Notes: generated from the letters alone by a model not told the origin. A stretch of 64,000 nucleotides of DNA from Euglena gracilis (GCA_039621445.1 CP154954.1:38773816-38837815); one strand, 5' to 3'; shown: positions 1 to 10,549, numbered from the stretch's first letter. Program-made: numbers and translations.

Positions 1-1490
1 GTCAGCAGGTACCAGGCTTTTTTTTTACCGACCGGGGGGGCACACCCCCGAGGGGGGGGGGGGGGGCAGCCCCGGGGTGCCCGTGGCCGGCTGAGTCCTT
101 GCCAAAAGGGAAAAGAAAATAAAATGAAAATTTTTTTGAGGAAACGGGTCACTGGATACAAGGGCAGGAGAAGGTCCCCCTACCCCCCCCCCCTTGTCCA
201 ACGACCACTGATGTTCGTCTCTGACGGGGGGGGGGGGGGGTCGCTAAAATGGCCAATGTTGGTCTCCGACCAGGGGGTGATGGTGGTCGTTAGACAAGCG
301 GGGTGGACCCCAAGTCAGAGGAAAATTTACCATAGATGGGGGTATATGGCCTTTTTTGGGCTGTTTTTGGCCATTTATGCTATTTCTTGACTACGGTTGG
401 CCACTTTTGGCCAGTTTTGGACATTTTTGGGACACTTTTGGGAATTTTTAGGCATTTTTGACCGCTTTTTGCCATGTTTGGTCGCTTTTGCCACTTTTGG
501 CAACGGTTGGCCACACTTTGGCCCCCTTTGCCCATTTTTGCCAGAGACAAAACAAAAAAACTTTGCATGCGGTCCCTTCACTCCTGGGAGGTTTCCAACC
601 AGGGTTTTTTTTTAAGACCAGGGGGGGTCCCCTCACCCACCCACCCCCTGGGGGAGGGAGAGGTCCCGGGTGACCCACTAAATTTCCCTCCAAAATGGCC
701 AAAAAATCGCGAAAAATGTTAAAAATAGCACCTTTTCAAAATTTTTGATGTCTTCGGCGCCGAAAAATATACCCCACTCCCCGCTGGGGGGACCCCGGGT
801 GGGGACTTGGCCGGACCCCCCCTCCTCGACAGGTGCCAAAAATAGCAGAAAATTTTCTTCCGGCGCACAGCGCCGGAAAAGAGCAATAACACCCCTTTTG
901 CTGACTTTTTGTATGCCAGATGACATGGAAAAAGGGTGATTTTTCAAAATTTTGAGGCAACGAGGATTTTGCAAAAAAGTCCGGAAAAAATTGGCAGGAT
1001 TTCTGTACGCCCCCCCCAGTTTTTTTTTTGGAATTTCCTGTACGGCCAATTTTTTCCCAATCAATTTTTTCGGCTCCAATCACGGGGAGGGGGGGTGGGT
1101 CGGACCCCCCCCCCTACCTCGAAACTGAGGGGGGCCAAAGATTTTTCGATTTCATGGACGGGCAAAGGGCTGGAAATTGGGTCGAAATCGGTCAAAAATC
1201 CCTGATTTTTCTTTGAAAATCGATCCAAAAATGCTCAGTTTTGAATTTTTTTGAACCCTCCTCCCAACGTCTAAGGGGGGTCCGGGCCCCCCCCCCCCGA
1301 CCACCTCACCCCCCTAGGGAGGGACCCCCCCCACCACCTACCTCAATACCGAAGGGCTTCCCATCCATCCCTGGACCCCCCACCCTCCCCCCACACCCGG
1401 GGGTCCAAGACTAAAGAAACCCCCAGATTCCAACCTTAACAACCTCCCTCTCCCAAAACTGTACAGCCTTTGTATGAGCAAAAAAAGGCC
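1..1490. other. Repeat-rich stretch without a supported gene
   Basis: This stretch holds long G and C runs, AT-rich TTTTTGGCCA-type tracts and element debris. Bases 18-48 resemble the left end of family B (GGCTTTT, then a poly-T tract, then ACCGACCGGG). A family C left end (CAGGGTTTTTTTTTAAGACC) starts at 600, but no matching right end was found. A GC hairpin (CCGGCGCACAGCGCCGG) lies near 859-875. I see no splice-bordered coding island. Open frames here lack codon structure. Confidence 0.5.
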
Positions 1491-1494
1491 TCGG

Positions 1495-1702
1495 TGGGAC
1501 CGGGGACGCTGACGGGGGGCGTCGGTGGTGGCAGTCGGAGGCGTTGTTGGAGCAGGGGCGCTGACCAACGGATGGTTGCCACGGGGTGGCGATGGCGGTG
1601 GTGGCAGCGGCGGTGGGGCGGAGGGCGAGGGCGTGGCAGCTCCCATCACCCGGGCTGGCCAGCAGGTGCGCCAGGGGCCAGCACCACTTGGTGCCCATGG
1701 CC
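1495..1702 (-). CDS. Candidate exon(s), Pro/Ser/Thr/Ala-rich, of the minus-strand gene
   Basis: This is a GC-rich island whose minus strand begins after a pyrimidine-rich ...CCACCACCAG border at 1703. A possible GTGATGG donor lies at 1649. In one frame it reads MGTKWCWPLAHLLASP. After the possible donor another frame reads a Pro/Ser/Thr-rich stretch (for example APAPTTPPTATTDAPRQ), similar in composition to the linkers in the exons upstream. The frame and the exact exon limits are not resolved. If it is coding, it is the most 3' visible part of the gene seen from 17 kb downwards. It could also be chance openness in GC-rich DNA. Confidence 0.25.
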
Positions 1703-3085
1703 CTGGTGGTGGGGGTGGGGGTGGTGGGGGTGGTCAGTGGGTGAGGGATGGGGGTCTCCCGTGCGGGGCTGGTTGGCTGTGATGCGATGCACCCCAACTC
1801 ATATCGGTTGGGCTCTCCTCCGGTCCAGCCCCCCCCCCCCCTAAACAACGCCGGGGTCAGGCTTCTTTTTAAGGCCCTGGGGGGTCCCCCAACCCAGCCT
1901 GGTGCAGGGGGGGGACCCCTCCCCCCAATAAAATCGGGCTGTTTGAGGCCATTTCCCTTCGCGCTGAAACCCATACCCAGGTTTCTGCTGACTTGAAAAG
2001 AAGCCAGGGTCCAGGTGATCCATTTTTGTCCAGCGCAAAGCACCAGCCGGAAAACGTTGCCCCCCCACCAAAGCGGCCAGAATGTCATTTTTGGGCACTT
2101 GGGGGGAAATTTTGCCAAAAATGCCAAAATTTTGGCACAAAGGGGGGGTCCCCAGTGCTTTTTTTCCAGGCAGTGAAAAGTCTTCGAATCTGGGTTTGAT
2201 TTGCTTCCTTTGCTGGGATGGGCCTTGACCCCTCCCTCTCGGGGCGAGGGGTGCCATTGCATCACAGTCAGCCTGTGGCACGGCCAGGCCAGAATGGGAA
2301 ACACGAGGATTAGGGAGGTCGGCACCAACCCACCCATTCCTTGGGGGTGGCCACCAACGGCTCAAAGGGTTCCTCTTGTCGCGGTCAAATTTGGGGGGGG
2401 GGGTCAAAAAAATGTCCCAAAAATCGGTACTTTGGGTAGACCTTCCAGGGGTGCAGATTTGCCCCCCTCCCGATCCGTCCATGCCCCCCCCACCTGCCGC
2501 CATCCTTTGGGGGAAAAAACCTTTGTGAGGGACTAATTCCATAGGGGGTCATTTTTGGAGGCTGAAACTCATTGTGCCAAAAATAGAGGAAAAGGGGGGT
2601 TTGACCCTTGAAACCCTTGAAAGTTGCATGCAACCCTCCAAAACAAAACGTTCAGGCCATTTCCATTTTGGCCTGGGAGGGGGGAGGGGGGGGTGGGGGG
2701 CTGGCTGGGCAATCCTACGAGGGATGAGTTTGCTTCCGGTTGTGGATGCAGAAAGCGGGGGGGGGGGAAACCAGACCCTCTCCTCTGCCTTCCCTCAAGA
2801 GCTAACCCCAAATTCTCACCCAGAACGTTTGCTGGGAAATCTCAAACCCAATGCCGCTATTGGGCGCTGAAGGTGCCTTTTTTTGTTTGCAACTCAAAAA
2901 AAGGCCCGATTGTTGAAAAAAAAATAAAAAAACACCAGACAAAAACTCAACCCTCCAAGGAGTGCCCAGCCAAGGCTTCCAACCCGCCCTCTGTGGGTTT
3001 GCCCTCCCCAGAGGGATGGCACACCCCAGTCTCCAGGGAATCCCTTGAGCGTCCCCCCCACCGGAGGGGGTCAGCTCAAGAAATT
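1703..3085. other. Intron or spacer with repeat debris
   Basis: A CAGGCTTCTTTTTAAGG element end (family A-like) lies at 1858, followed by G/C runs and AT-rich tracts. I see no exon with both borders. Open frames here run through homopolymers and are not credible. Confidence 0.4.
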
Positions 3086-3089
3086 CCCT

Positions 3090-3158
3090 GCCCCAGGCCC
3101 ATGGGCACCGGGCGCCAGCCCCGGGCTTGGGCTTGGGCTTTGGCTGGCGCCAAGGATC
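3090..3158 (-). CDS. Candidate exon with a QPKPKPKPG stretch
   Basis: On the minus strand a long pyrimidine tract (CTTTGTTGTTTTTTTTTAG) ends at 3159. The following GC-rich island reads DPWRQPKPKPKPGAG in phase 0, or SLAPAKAQAQARGW in another frame. A donor could be CG|GTGCCC or CAG|GGAATT, and neither is convincing. It lies on the same strand as the exon at 3615-3686, with matching composition. Function unknown. Confidence 0.25.
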
Positions 3159-3614
3159 CTAAAAAAAAACAACAAAGAAGAATAAAATTGACCCAGTAAT
3201 ATTTCATACAAACACATGCATGTGCACATCTTGGTACATACAACATATTATCCGGATAAAATGGCAGGAAACAAGAATGACGCAATGACTGAGGGAAAAC
3301 TGAATTAAAAATTCCAAGTTTGGGAAAATTGATGATTCATCAATCTGCAGGTGGCGAGGGACTGATAACAAGTTAAAGCCCCCCCCCTGCCCCAACTCCT
3401 CTCAGCACCCCCCAATTGGCAACCCTGGGCCTTCCCTTCCCAGTCATTGAACATCCAAAAAGAGATTGCTCCGTTTGAAACGAAACTTTGAAAATCTGGC
3501 CTGGCCAAACAAAGATGGGGCGCAATCTCATGTTGTGTGAACATGCACCACCAATGCACATAGACACCATTTACCATCCTTGGGCATCAATTGATGGCGA
3601 TGTCCTCTGTTCAC

Positions 3615-3686
3615 CGCAGCTTGGTCTTCAACTTCCTCCACGCCCGGCGCAGGGCGTTTGGTCGTGTGCAGGGCGCAGCACTGGGG
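3615..3686 (-). CDS. Candidate 72-nt phase-0 exon
   Basis: On the minus strand the island is bordered by a C-rich acceptor (CCTGTGCCGCACAG) and a GCG|GTGAAC donor. The 72 nt give 24 codons, PQCCALHTTKRPAP then GVEEVEDQAA, an acidic stretch unlike the neighbouring repeats. Both borders are canonical and the length is a multiple of three, as for the exons upstream. It is probably a 3' exon of the long minus-strand gene. I do not recognise a domain. The opposite strand also shows a CAG before this island, but no good donor. Confidence 0.42.
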
Positions 3687-4007
3687 CTGTGCGGCACAGG
3701 GGGGGGGGCATTGAGAAGGATACCCCATCCCAAAGGTAGCCACGCCTGTCTGATTTCAGGACATACTCCCACCAAACAATCAATTTAACTGGAAAAAATA
3801 ACAACAGACTGCTCCAAAAAAGAACAGAAAATTCATTTTTTTTGCGTTTCTTCCCCCCCAAAACCTCTTATTTAATGCATTTTATGCCGTTTTTGTGCAT
3901 ATTGCAAAATCGCATTTTGGAGATTTACTCAACAAATTGGCAAAAAGAGGCCAAAAGAAGCACAAAACACCAGGGAAGGGTTTTTTCTGGGTTTCAGGGG
4001 TCCCCAG

Positions 4008-4217
4008 CAGGGGTTTTTTTTTTAAGACCAGGGGGTGGGAGCCCCCCCCCAGGGGAGATCCGGGGGACCAATCAATTTCCCCAAAGAATGACCAAAAATC
4101 GTGAAAATGCAAAAAACAGCACCTTGTTCAAAAATTTCCGGCGCCTTCGGCGTCGAAAAGTGCATCCCACCACCCCCTGGGGGGACCCCCCCAGGGGGAG
4201 GGGGGGCTCGGTGTTCA
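4008..4217 (+). mobile_element. Family C element, 3' truncated
   Basis: It starts with CAGGGGTTTTTTTTTTAAGACC. It contains the family C body: a C-run/G-run foldback, an AT-rich AAAATCGTGAAAATGC tract and the hairpin GGCGCCTTCGGCGTC. It then breaks off into a purine-rich A/G tract, and no matching right terminus is visible. Confidence 0.6.
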
Positions 4218-4469
4218 AAAAAAAGCAAAAAGAAGGAAAAAAACAAAGAGAAAGAAGAGAAAAGAAGAATGAAAAAGCAGAAAGATAAAAAAAAAAGAAA
4301 GTAATAAAGAACAGAAAGCACAAAAGAATCAAAAAAAGAAAAAAAAAAAAAAAAAAAAACTAAAAAAAAAACCTATTGCCCAGACCCCCCTGCTCAAAAC
4401 TAACGCTCACTTCCTGCCATGAGGGTCCTGGTTGGTCACACCTTCCCCTGGGGGGGACCGGGGGGGGGG

Positions 4470-4591
4470 CAGGATTTGATAAGGATTTGATAAGGACAGG
4501 TGGGGGGGTGGTCCGAACCCCCCTGCAGGCCAGGAGGGGGGGGTGGGGGGACAACCCCCGATTTAAACCGCCCTCCTTATATCAAACCCTG
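4470..4591 (+). mobile_element. Family E element, short internally deleted copy
   Basis: The left end is CAGGATTTGATAAGGATTTG (the GATTTGATAAG unit is duplicated) and the right end is CCTTATATCAAACCCTG. Only the G-run/C-run foldback parts remain between them. The target duplication cannot be judged because both flanks are G runs. Confidence 0.55.
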
Positions 4592-4787
4592 GGGGGGTGC
4601 CCGGGGGGGGCGACCGTCATTTTGGAATTTTGGGGTCCAAAAAAAAAAACTCGCACCAAAAACAAAAGCAAATCTGGCAGGACACCGGCGGCCCCGGGGA
4701 GGAGGTTCGTCCCCCCCACCCCGGACAACGAAACTTTTAAAAAAACGTCTGAATTCACGAACCCTGGGCACTGAACCCTGGCTGGAC

Positions 4788-4847
4788 TGGTTCCTGCGCC
4801 GCAGCATCGGCCGGCGGCGCAGCGGGCTCCGGCGGCGGCGCTCCAGG
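4788..4847 (-). CDS. Candidate 60-nt exon, Pro/Ala-rich
   Basis: On the minus strand the acceptor would be CCGGCGCAG and the donor CCA|GTCCAG. The 60 nt read PGAPPPEPAAPPADAAAQEP, an Ala/Pro linker with acidic residues. In the other frames the island reads as Arg-rich or Cys-rich strings, so this frame is preferred by composition and phase only. The exon may begin further upstream: the same frame is open to about 4890. Confidence 0.33.
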
Positions 4848-5076
4848 CTGCGCCGGCGGTGCGGCAGGCGGTGCGGCGGCAAGCCATTGCCTTTGATGGG
4901 AGGGACGGGGTGGCCCGGGTGTCCCATCCCCCCAGCTTCAGCTGAACACAAACCCTGAGTTCCTTCGAAGCCACCCCAGCGCTGGAGGAGGGTCCACCGC
5001 TGAAGGAGGGTTGGCCTGGCTGTTCTGCCGCGAAGTGCAGGAAAGGGGGCTGAGGGGTGGGGGGTTAGGCAACGGC

Positions 5077-5166
5077 CTGTACGGCAGGGGGGTTGCCGAG
5101 CCCGAGGGCTTCGCGAAACCAGGCGATCACGCCAGGCGGTGGGGGCGGTTGTCGGTCCCGCCAGCA
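5077..5166 (-). CDS. Candidate 90-nt exon; alternative C-terminus
   Basis: The minus-strand acceptor is GCCCCCTCCAG at 5167. The frame reads CWRDRQPPPPP, then GVIAWFREALGLGNPPAVQ. It ends at CAG|GCCGTT, a possible GC-AG donor, which gives exactly 30 codons in phase 0. Without splicing, the frame reads three more residues to a TAA at 5065-5067, so this may instead be the end of the protein. The second half looks amphipathic. Function unknown. Confidence 0.42.
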
Positions 5167-5854
5167 CTGGAGGGGGCTGCGGGTGTTGATGAAGGGGGCG
5201 GGGGCTTGGCGGCAGGCTTTTTCCCGTTTGAAACTGCACATGTGCCTTGTGCCTCGGGGGGGGGGGGGAGGGAGGATTCAGAGTGTGGCGGAGGTGGGTG
5301 GGTGGAGCACTGAATGTGGCTTTCGGGCAGGCATTTTGGTGCCAGGCAAAAAGGGCCTGGGCGCTCGGCCTGTTTCCTTTCAGCGCCGGAAACCCAGAAA
5401 AGGGCCGTTTTCGGACAAATTTTAGCCAACGGCCAGGCATCCACCAGTCCACCCAGGCACACCCGGCACAGGGCAGCACTGCGCAAAAAAGAAATGTTTT
5501 GGCAAGGCAATGAATGAATAATTTTACTGAAAGTTCGGCGTGGGACAAGGCGTGTGTGACTTGGCTTAAGGCTTGTAGACAATATGACAAGGGGCGGACC
5601 CCACCCTGCCCAGGATGGGGGTGAGGGTGGTCAGGGATTCCCTTCCACCTCCTGAAGGGTTTTTTTGGGGGTTTCGGGGATTCTTTTCAGCCGTTCCATG
5701 TGCCCCGGGGTGGTGTCAGTGTAGTTTGGAATGGCTGGGAAACCACAAGAACAATTTGGGAGGAGGGAGGGTCACGGCACACCCTGCCCCCCCCCCAAAG
5801 AAGGGGCAAAAGAAGGAAAAGAAGGAAATAAGAAAGGAAGCCTGGGTGCAGGAC

Positions 5855-5950
5855 TAGGGCGTGTAGGCCCAGGTCCCCCAGGCCGCCGGCCGCGATGGCG
5901 ATGAGGTGGGCCACCCGCACGCCGTAGTAGGCGGCGTTGTGCCGCCACGC
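5855..5950 (-). CDS. Candidate exon with a hydrophobic segment
   Basis: The minus-strand acceptor is AGTGAGACCAG. The frame reads AWRHNAAYYGVRVAH, then LIAIAAGGLGDLGLHAL, a likely membrane-spanning stretch. A CTA|GTCCTG donor would close a 96-nt phase-0 exon, but this donor is weak and the frame stays open further. GC content and codon third positions differ sharply from the AT-rich repeats around it. It is one of several hydrophobic exons of the same gene. Confidence 0.42.
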
Positions 5951-6272
5951 CTGGTCTCACTGGCGGGGGGGGGGGAGGGGAGGGGAGGGGAGGAAGGGGC
6001 CACGCTCAGGCTTCGTTTAACAAACCCCAAGGGCGGTGCCTTGTGCTGTGGGGTGCCTGCCCACAGCAGGCACCCTGGGGGGGTTCGGCCCCTGGTGCCT
6101 TACAACCCAGCCATTTTCCCTTGCAAATGGCCATTTTCAGGTCCTCCCGACACCGGATGTGCTGTAGCACTGCCCAACTCCAAAACTTGACCCCACCACC
6201 CAGGTGGGGATCAAACATACCCCCCCCCCAACCTGCCCACACCACCCACCCTGAGGGGGGGGGGGTGCGGTG

Positions 6273-6679
6273 CAGGCTTTTGCTAAGGACCGGGGGGGGG
6301 GTACTGGTTAGCCAATCGGCTAGACACTGGAAAAAGTGGACAAGCTAGACCCCCCTCCCGGCCGGGGGGGGGGGGGTTCGGGGGTCCCCCGGACTGGAAA
6401 TTTTCTTTACTCCGGCGCTGTGCGCCGGAGGAAAAATGAGGATTTTAACAGGTTTTGGGCTGATTTTTGTTCCAAAAAATCCCAAAAAATGGCCAAAAAC
6501 GGGCATTTTTGGCCATTTTTGGGGGTCCCAAAAAAATTGGCTATCCCTGGCTATCACTGGCTATCCCTGCTAGCAGACCCCCAGGGGGGTCTGCTAGAAA
6601 TCCCGCTAGCCAAATTTGGACCAGCTGCAGTCCAGCCCCCAGGGGGGGGGGGTACTGCAATCCCTCAAGCAAAAGCCTG
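6273..6679 (+). mobile_element. Family A element, complete (407 bp)
   Basis: The termini are CAGGCTTTTGCTAAGGACC at the left and CCTCAAGCAAAAGCCTG at the right, which are imperfect inverted repeats. It is flanked by a perfect 8-bp direct repeat GTGCGGTG (6265-6272 and 6680-6687), as expected of hAT-type transposition. The interior has G-run/C-run foldbacks, a CCGGCGCTGTGCGCCGG hairpin and an AAAATGGCCAAAAACGGGC tract. It encodes no protein, so it is non-autonomous. Confidence 0.85.
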
Positions 6680-6795
6680 GTGCGGTGCGACTTTCCTCAA
6701 AAAGAAGTCTGGCCACGCTGTCAAATGAAAAGCAAATCAAAACACATTTCCAGCCAGGGGGGGGTGGGGGGATTCTGAGGCAGGGCGTGGCCCAC

Positions 6796-6861
6796 CGTAG
6801 CCGTTGCCTTCGACGAGGGGGCGGAGGCGGGCAGCGGTAGCGTGGACGAGGGCGGCGGCGG
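6796..6861 (-). CDS. Candidate 66-nt exon, Ser/Pro/Ala/Thr linker
   Basis: The minus-strand acceptor is CCGCCGCTAG and the donor ACG|GTGGGC. The 22 codons read PPPPSSTLPLPASAPSSKATAT. If the nearby AAG at about 6883 is used instead, the frame LAAAALVHATAARLRPLVEGN opens, which also looks plausible. I prefer the shorter exon because both ends are phase 0 like its neighbours. Confidence 0.33.
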
Positions 6862-7479
6862 CTAGCGGCGGGGGGCCCCTTGTGAGGGGGGAACGATGCA
6901 GCCTTTCCATTTCATTTCATTTAAACAGATGCTGAGAGTCTCGGAAACTGTGAGAAAATGAACTGAGGGGTGGAACTTCCCCCCCCCCCTCCGTTTCCAC
7001 TCTCATCTGGGTCCGAAAAATTGAATGTTCCCTTGAAAACTGACAATCAATCACTCAAGTGCAGGTGACCCCCCCAGGAAGGAATACATCAAACAAAACC
7101 AAATGAAAATTTGGCTGCCGCTGAGACATACCCCAGGGAAACTGATGGACAGACAGCGTAAACTTAAATGGACAGGTGCAAGACAGCGCCAAATCTGAAT
7201 CATGTCCAAAGGGGGGGGGCAAGTGGGAATGCCAACGAGATGGGGTGAGGGCAGGATGCGATATGAAGGCAGGTGGGGGGACGACACCCCCCAGGTGTCA
7301 TCCCAGGTGGAGAGAAAGACCCCCAAGGACCCCTGCCCCATGAAAGCAATGGATCAGGTGAGTGGCTTCGGGGGTGGACCCCGGCACCCCCCCCACCCGA
7401 GTGGGTCCGGGGGGACGACCCCCCCCCCCGTTCTATCGAACTCTGGTTGAGAGACAGTTTGACCAACCCACAGAGACAC

Positions 7480-7653
7480 CCCGATCGCGCTGCATGGGTA
7501 GCGGCGGGGCACCCACAGCAGCCGTGGGCGGAGGTAATCCACCCACAGCCAGCCGTAGGTGCCAGCCACCACTGCCCACGCCAACGCATTGGCCAGGTGG
7601 CTGTCGATGGGCGAGATCCGCGACAGGGGCGCGCCGTTCCTCGGTGGACACTT
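7480..7653 (-). CDS. Candidate 174-nt exon with a transmembrane-like helix
   Basis: The minus-strand acceptor GGCCAG|AAG at 7654 and the donor GGG|GTGTCT at 7479 bound exactly 58 codons. It reads KCPPRNGAPLSRISPIDSHL, then ANALAWAVVAGTYGWLWVDY, then LRPRLLWVPRRYPCSAIG. The middle part looks like a membrane helix followed by a basic stretch. The acceptor lies inside the target duplication of a family C insertion (7659-8105), so the 3' splice site exists in two copies. This is one of the best-supported exons of the minus-strand gene. The family is not recognised. Confidence 0.55.
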
Positions 7654-7658
7654 CTGGC

Positions 7659-8105
7659 CAGGGGTTTTTTTAAAGACCTGGGGGGGGGGGTTCCCAGGGG
7701 ATCCACTCACTTTTCCCAAAAATGGCCAAAAATCGCAAAAATGCTGAAAACAGCACCTTTTCAAAAATTGGGGGCAGGGGTTTTATTAAGACCGGGGGGG
7801 AGGGGGTCCCCCCACCCACCCACCCCCTGGGGGGGGGGCCGGGGGGGTCCCGGGGGACCCACAAAAAAATGGCCAAAAAATCGCGAAAAGTGCTAAAAAT
7901 AGCATCTTTTCGGCGCCTGCGGCGCCGAAAAGCATATCCCACCCCCCTCTGGGGGGACCCCCCGGGGGGGGGGGCTCGGCCGGACCCACCCCCCCTCCCC
8001 CCCCCTCCCCCCGGGGGTCCACGACTAAAAAAAACCCCTGGTTGGGGGCTTCGCCGGACCCACCCACCTATCCTCCGGGGGTCCAAGACTGAAAAAAAAC
8101 CCCTG
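7659..8105 (+). mobile_element. Family C element with a second family C copy nested in it
   Basis: The outer element runs from CAGGGGTTTTTTTAAAGACC to CTGAAAAAAAACCCCTG. It is flanked by a perfect 8-bp repeat CTTCTGGC (7651-7658 and 8106-8113). A second copy interrupts it at 7775-8040. The outer element sits directly upstream (on the minus strand) of the exon at 7480-7653. Confidence 0.85.
7775..8040 (+). mobile_element. Family C element, inner copy (266 bp)
   Basis: The termini are CAGGGGTTTTATTAAGACC and ACTAAAAAAAACCCCTG. The flanks ATTGGGGG and GTTGGGGG match at 7 of 8 bases. The interior has the GGCGCCTGCGGCGCC hairpin and C/G-run foldbacks. It has no coding capacity. Confidence 0.8.
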
Positions 8106-8302
8106 CTTCTGGCCAAACCCCCAAAATGGGTCTGTTAGGGATCTGCAACAACCTGTCAGGGAGGAAAATCACTGCAGAGAAGATTTGCCGCTTTGCACTG
8201 AGAAATACGTTTGGGTGTTCACCAACCAGGGTTGGGGGGGTTCTGTTGTGAAAAAATCCTCATCACCCAGTTTGGGGGGTGCTTTCCAAAAAGGAAATCT
8301 GC

Positions 8303-8389
8303 CTGGCCACCCAGCGCCGCCCTGCGCATCGAGCTGGCGGCGCCGATGGCGGTGAGGAGGGGCACCAGCCACCAGCAGCAGCCACGGAA
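8303..8389 (-). CDS. Candidate 87-nt exon with a hydrophobic segment
   Basis: The minus-strand acceptor has a strong pyrimidine tract (CCCCTTCCCCCCCGTCTCACAG). The frame reads FRGCCWWLVPLLTAIGAA, then SSMRRAALGGQ, a membrane-like stretch followed by basic residues. It would close at CAG|GCAGAT, a GC-AG donor, giving 29 codons in phase 0. A GT donor eight bases earlier (TGG|GTGGCC) is the alternative and would give phase 1. The acceptor is convincing and the 3' limit is not. Confidence 0.48.
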
Positions 8390-8543
8390 CTGTGAGACGG
8401 GGGGGAAGGGGAATGCAAGAGCACGTTGGGATAATGCCGGAAAGAAGGGAAGAGTTCATTGTTTTAAAGAGGGAGGGGGGCACCCACCCCCCAAAAAGAA
8501 AGGAAGAGGAGGTCCGGGGGGGGGGGGCCGTGCGTTTATGGGC

Positions 8544-8604
<61 letters not shown>
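8544..8604. repeat. (AAT)n microsatellite
   Basis: About twenty uninterrupted ATA/AAT units, followed by a few degenerate ones. Confidence 0.95.
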
Positions 8605-8605
<1 letters not shown>

Positions 8606-8735
8606 CTAATAAAAATAATAATGATAGTCGTCGTCATCATCATAATCACCCCCCCTGATTTTCACAAAAGCGTTCAAGTCGGCAAAAATTGGCAAAATGG
8701 CAGAAAATTTGAACATAAAAATTTGGCTTTGGAGC

Positions 8736-9014
8736 CAGGGTTCTTTTTTTTTGAGACTGGGGGGGAGGGGGTCGGCATCCACCCACCCACCCCTTGGGGC
8801 GCCCCTCCCCCGGGGGTCCCGGGTTTGCCCGAAAATGGCAAAAATGCTGAAAATTGCACCTTTTCGGTGCCTTTGGCGCTGAAAAAGATATGCCCACCAG
8901 CACCTGCACCCACCAACCCCCCCCCCCCGCCCCTGGGGGGAGGGGATCCAAGGGACCCACCCACCCTACCCCCCGGGGGGGGGGGAGGGGGGGCCAAGAC
9001 AAAAAAAACCCCTG
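8736..9014 (+). mobile_element. Family C element
   Basis: The termini are CAGGGTTCTTTTTTTTTGAG and ACAAAAAAAACCCCTG. The flanking octamers TTTGGAGC and AGTGGAGC share their last six bases. The interior is as in the other family C copies. Confidence 0.7.
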
Positions 9015-9284
9015 AGTGGAGCTTCCATGACAGGATACCGCCCAAACAACAGATTTCCCTCCAATATGTTTTTTGTTGACTCAAGCAAAGAACTGCTTTC
9101 TCTGATCCGTGCGGGAAGTGCCAGGCTGGCTGGAAACATGATAAATACCCAAAAAAACATTTGGCACCAATTTGCGTTTGCACCACCACGACTCCCAGCT
9201 GGAAGAAAGGTGCTGGCTTCCACCTATTGGCACTTTCCACTTGGAGCACATGGGATGGGGGCACATTGAGGAGGCATCACACAC

Positions 9285-9356
9285 CGTGCGGGTCGGTGGC
9301 CTGTTGTGGCGGGTGGCGTTCTGGGCGGCTTCGCGGGCGGCCACAGCTGGTGCCCA
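9285..9356 (-). CDS. Candidate 72-nt phase-0 exon
   Basis: The minus strand shows a near-ideal acceptor (CATCCCCTTTCCCTTCACAG) and a donor ACG|GTGTGT. Between them are 24 codons, WAPAVAAREAAQNAT then RHNRPPTRT, rich in Ala and polar residues. Both borders were chosen from splice signals alone, and the length is a multiple of three. It joins in frame to the exon at 8303-8389. No domain is recognised. Confidence 0.55.
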
Positions 9357-9569
9357 CTGTGAAGGGAAAGGGGATGTAAGCTTCAAAATCAGAATCGTTG
9401 GCAGGTGCAGATGCATCTGGAGAAGAATGTTTCCCCAAACCCCAAAGAATGCCCAAGGTTCAAGTGAGGATTTTCTTGGGACCGCAGCAGAATTGGAAAA
9501 GGGATTTTGAATTACGCGTAAATTGGACACCAGATGAATGAAACTTGCAAAAATATTACACCTGGCGGG

Positions 9570-9839
9570 GTTTTTTTTTTAAGACCGGGGGAGGGGGGTC
9601 CCCCCCACCCACCCACCCCCTGGGGGGGGGGCCCCGGGGGGGGGGCCCGGGGGACCCACACAAAAAATGGCCGAAAAATTGCGAAAAGTGCTAAAAATAG
9701 AATTTTTTCGGCGCCTGGGGCGCTGAGAAGTATATCCCACCACCCTCCGGGGGGACCCCCCCCGGGGGGGGGGGCTCGGCCAGACCCACCCATCCAGTCG
9801 TGGACCCCCCCCCCGGGGTCCACGACTAAAAAAACCCCT
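9570..9839 (+). mobile_element. Family C element
   Basis: It begins with CGGGGTTTTTTTTTTAAGACC (the CA terminus appears decayed) and ends ACTAAAAAAACCCCTG. ACCTGG occurs next to both ends. The interior carries the GCGAAAAGTGCTAAAAATAG tract and a GGCGCCTGGGGCGC hairpin. Confidence 0.7.
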
Positions 9840-10119
9840 GACCTGGCTCCCAAAGTTTTTTCACGCCTGGCAAAATATTTGCCTCAACGTGTCAGAATTT
9901 TTCCCCACAGCCAAAGCCCCCCCCAAATCGGGGCATTTAAGGGCATTTTTTTGAAAAAATTTTGGTGTTTCGCACCAGGTCCCCTTGGGTGGTCAAAAAT
10001 CTTCGGCACTTGTCGGGAGGGGCAGCAGACTCACCAAACCCCCCCGCCCCAAACTTAAAAAATCTCTGGTCAGCATCCACTCACTCCCAGGGTTGCAGGT
10101 GGGCACTTTGGGGGTAAAT

Positions 10120-10549
10120 CAGGGTTCGATATAAGGACAGGTGGGGGGGGGGGTCCGGACCCCCCCCTGCGGGCCAGGAGGGGGGGGGGGGGGGGGGGGC
10201 ACCCCCCCCCCCTAAACAGGTGCGCGGTCAGGGTGGCCGAATTTTCGGCCCGGCGCGAAGCGCCGGGCCGAAAATTTTTGACCCCCCAAAACGACCCAAA
10301 GTGCCATTTTGGGCACTTTTTGGGCAAAAATGTGCCAAAAATGCAAAAAATTTTCGGCGCGAAGCGCCGGAGGAAAAAATTGACCCTTTTTGGGGGGGGT
10401 CAATTTTTGCCCCCGAGGGTCGGTCCGGACCCCCCTTGCAGGTGGGGGGGGGTGGTCCGGACCCCCCCCTGCGGGCCAGGAGGGGGGGGGGGGGGGGGGG
10501 ACACCCCCCCCCACCTAAACCATGTACGCCCTCCTTATATCGAACCCTG
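10120..10549 (+). mobile_element. Family E element, complete (430 bp)
   Basis: The inverted termini are CAGGGTTCGATATAAGGACA and CCTCCTTATATCGAACCCTG. It is flanked by a perfect 8-bp repeat GGGTAAAT (10112-10119 and 10550-10557). The interior carries a hairpin with 17-bp arms around a GAA loop at 10240-10276, a second GGCGCGAAGCGCC hairpin near 10357, and G-run/C-run foldbacks. It has no coding capacity. Confidence 0.88.

Noticed and set aside
1411-2337. 308-codon minus-strand open frame
   Set aside because: It runs through C and G runs and element sequence with no consistent composition. Only the GC island at 1495-1702 looks coding.
4577-5590. 337-codon minus-strand frame
   Set aside because: It crosses at least two exon-like islands in a frame other than the one with coding composition, and includes element sequence.
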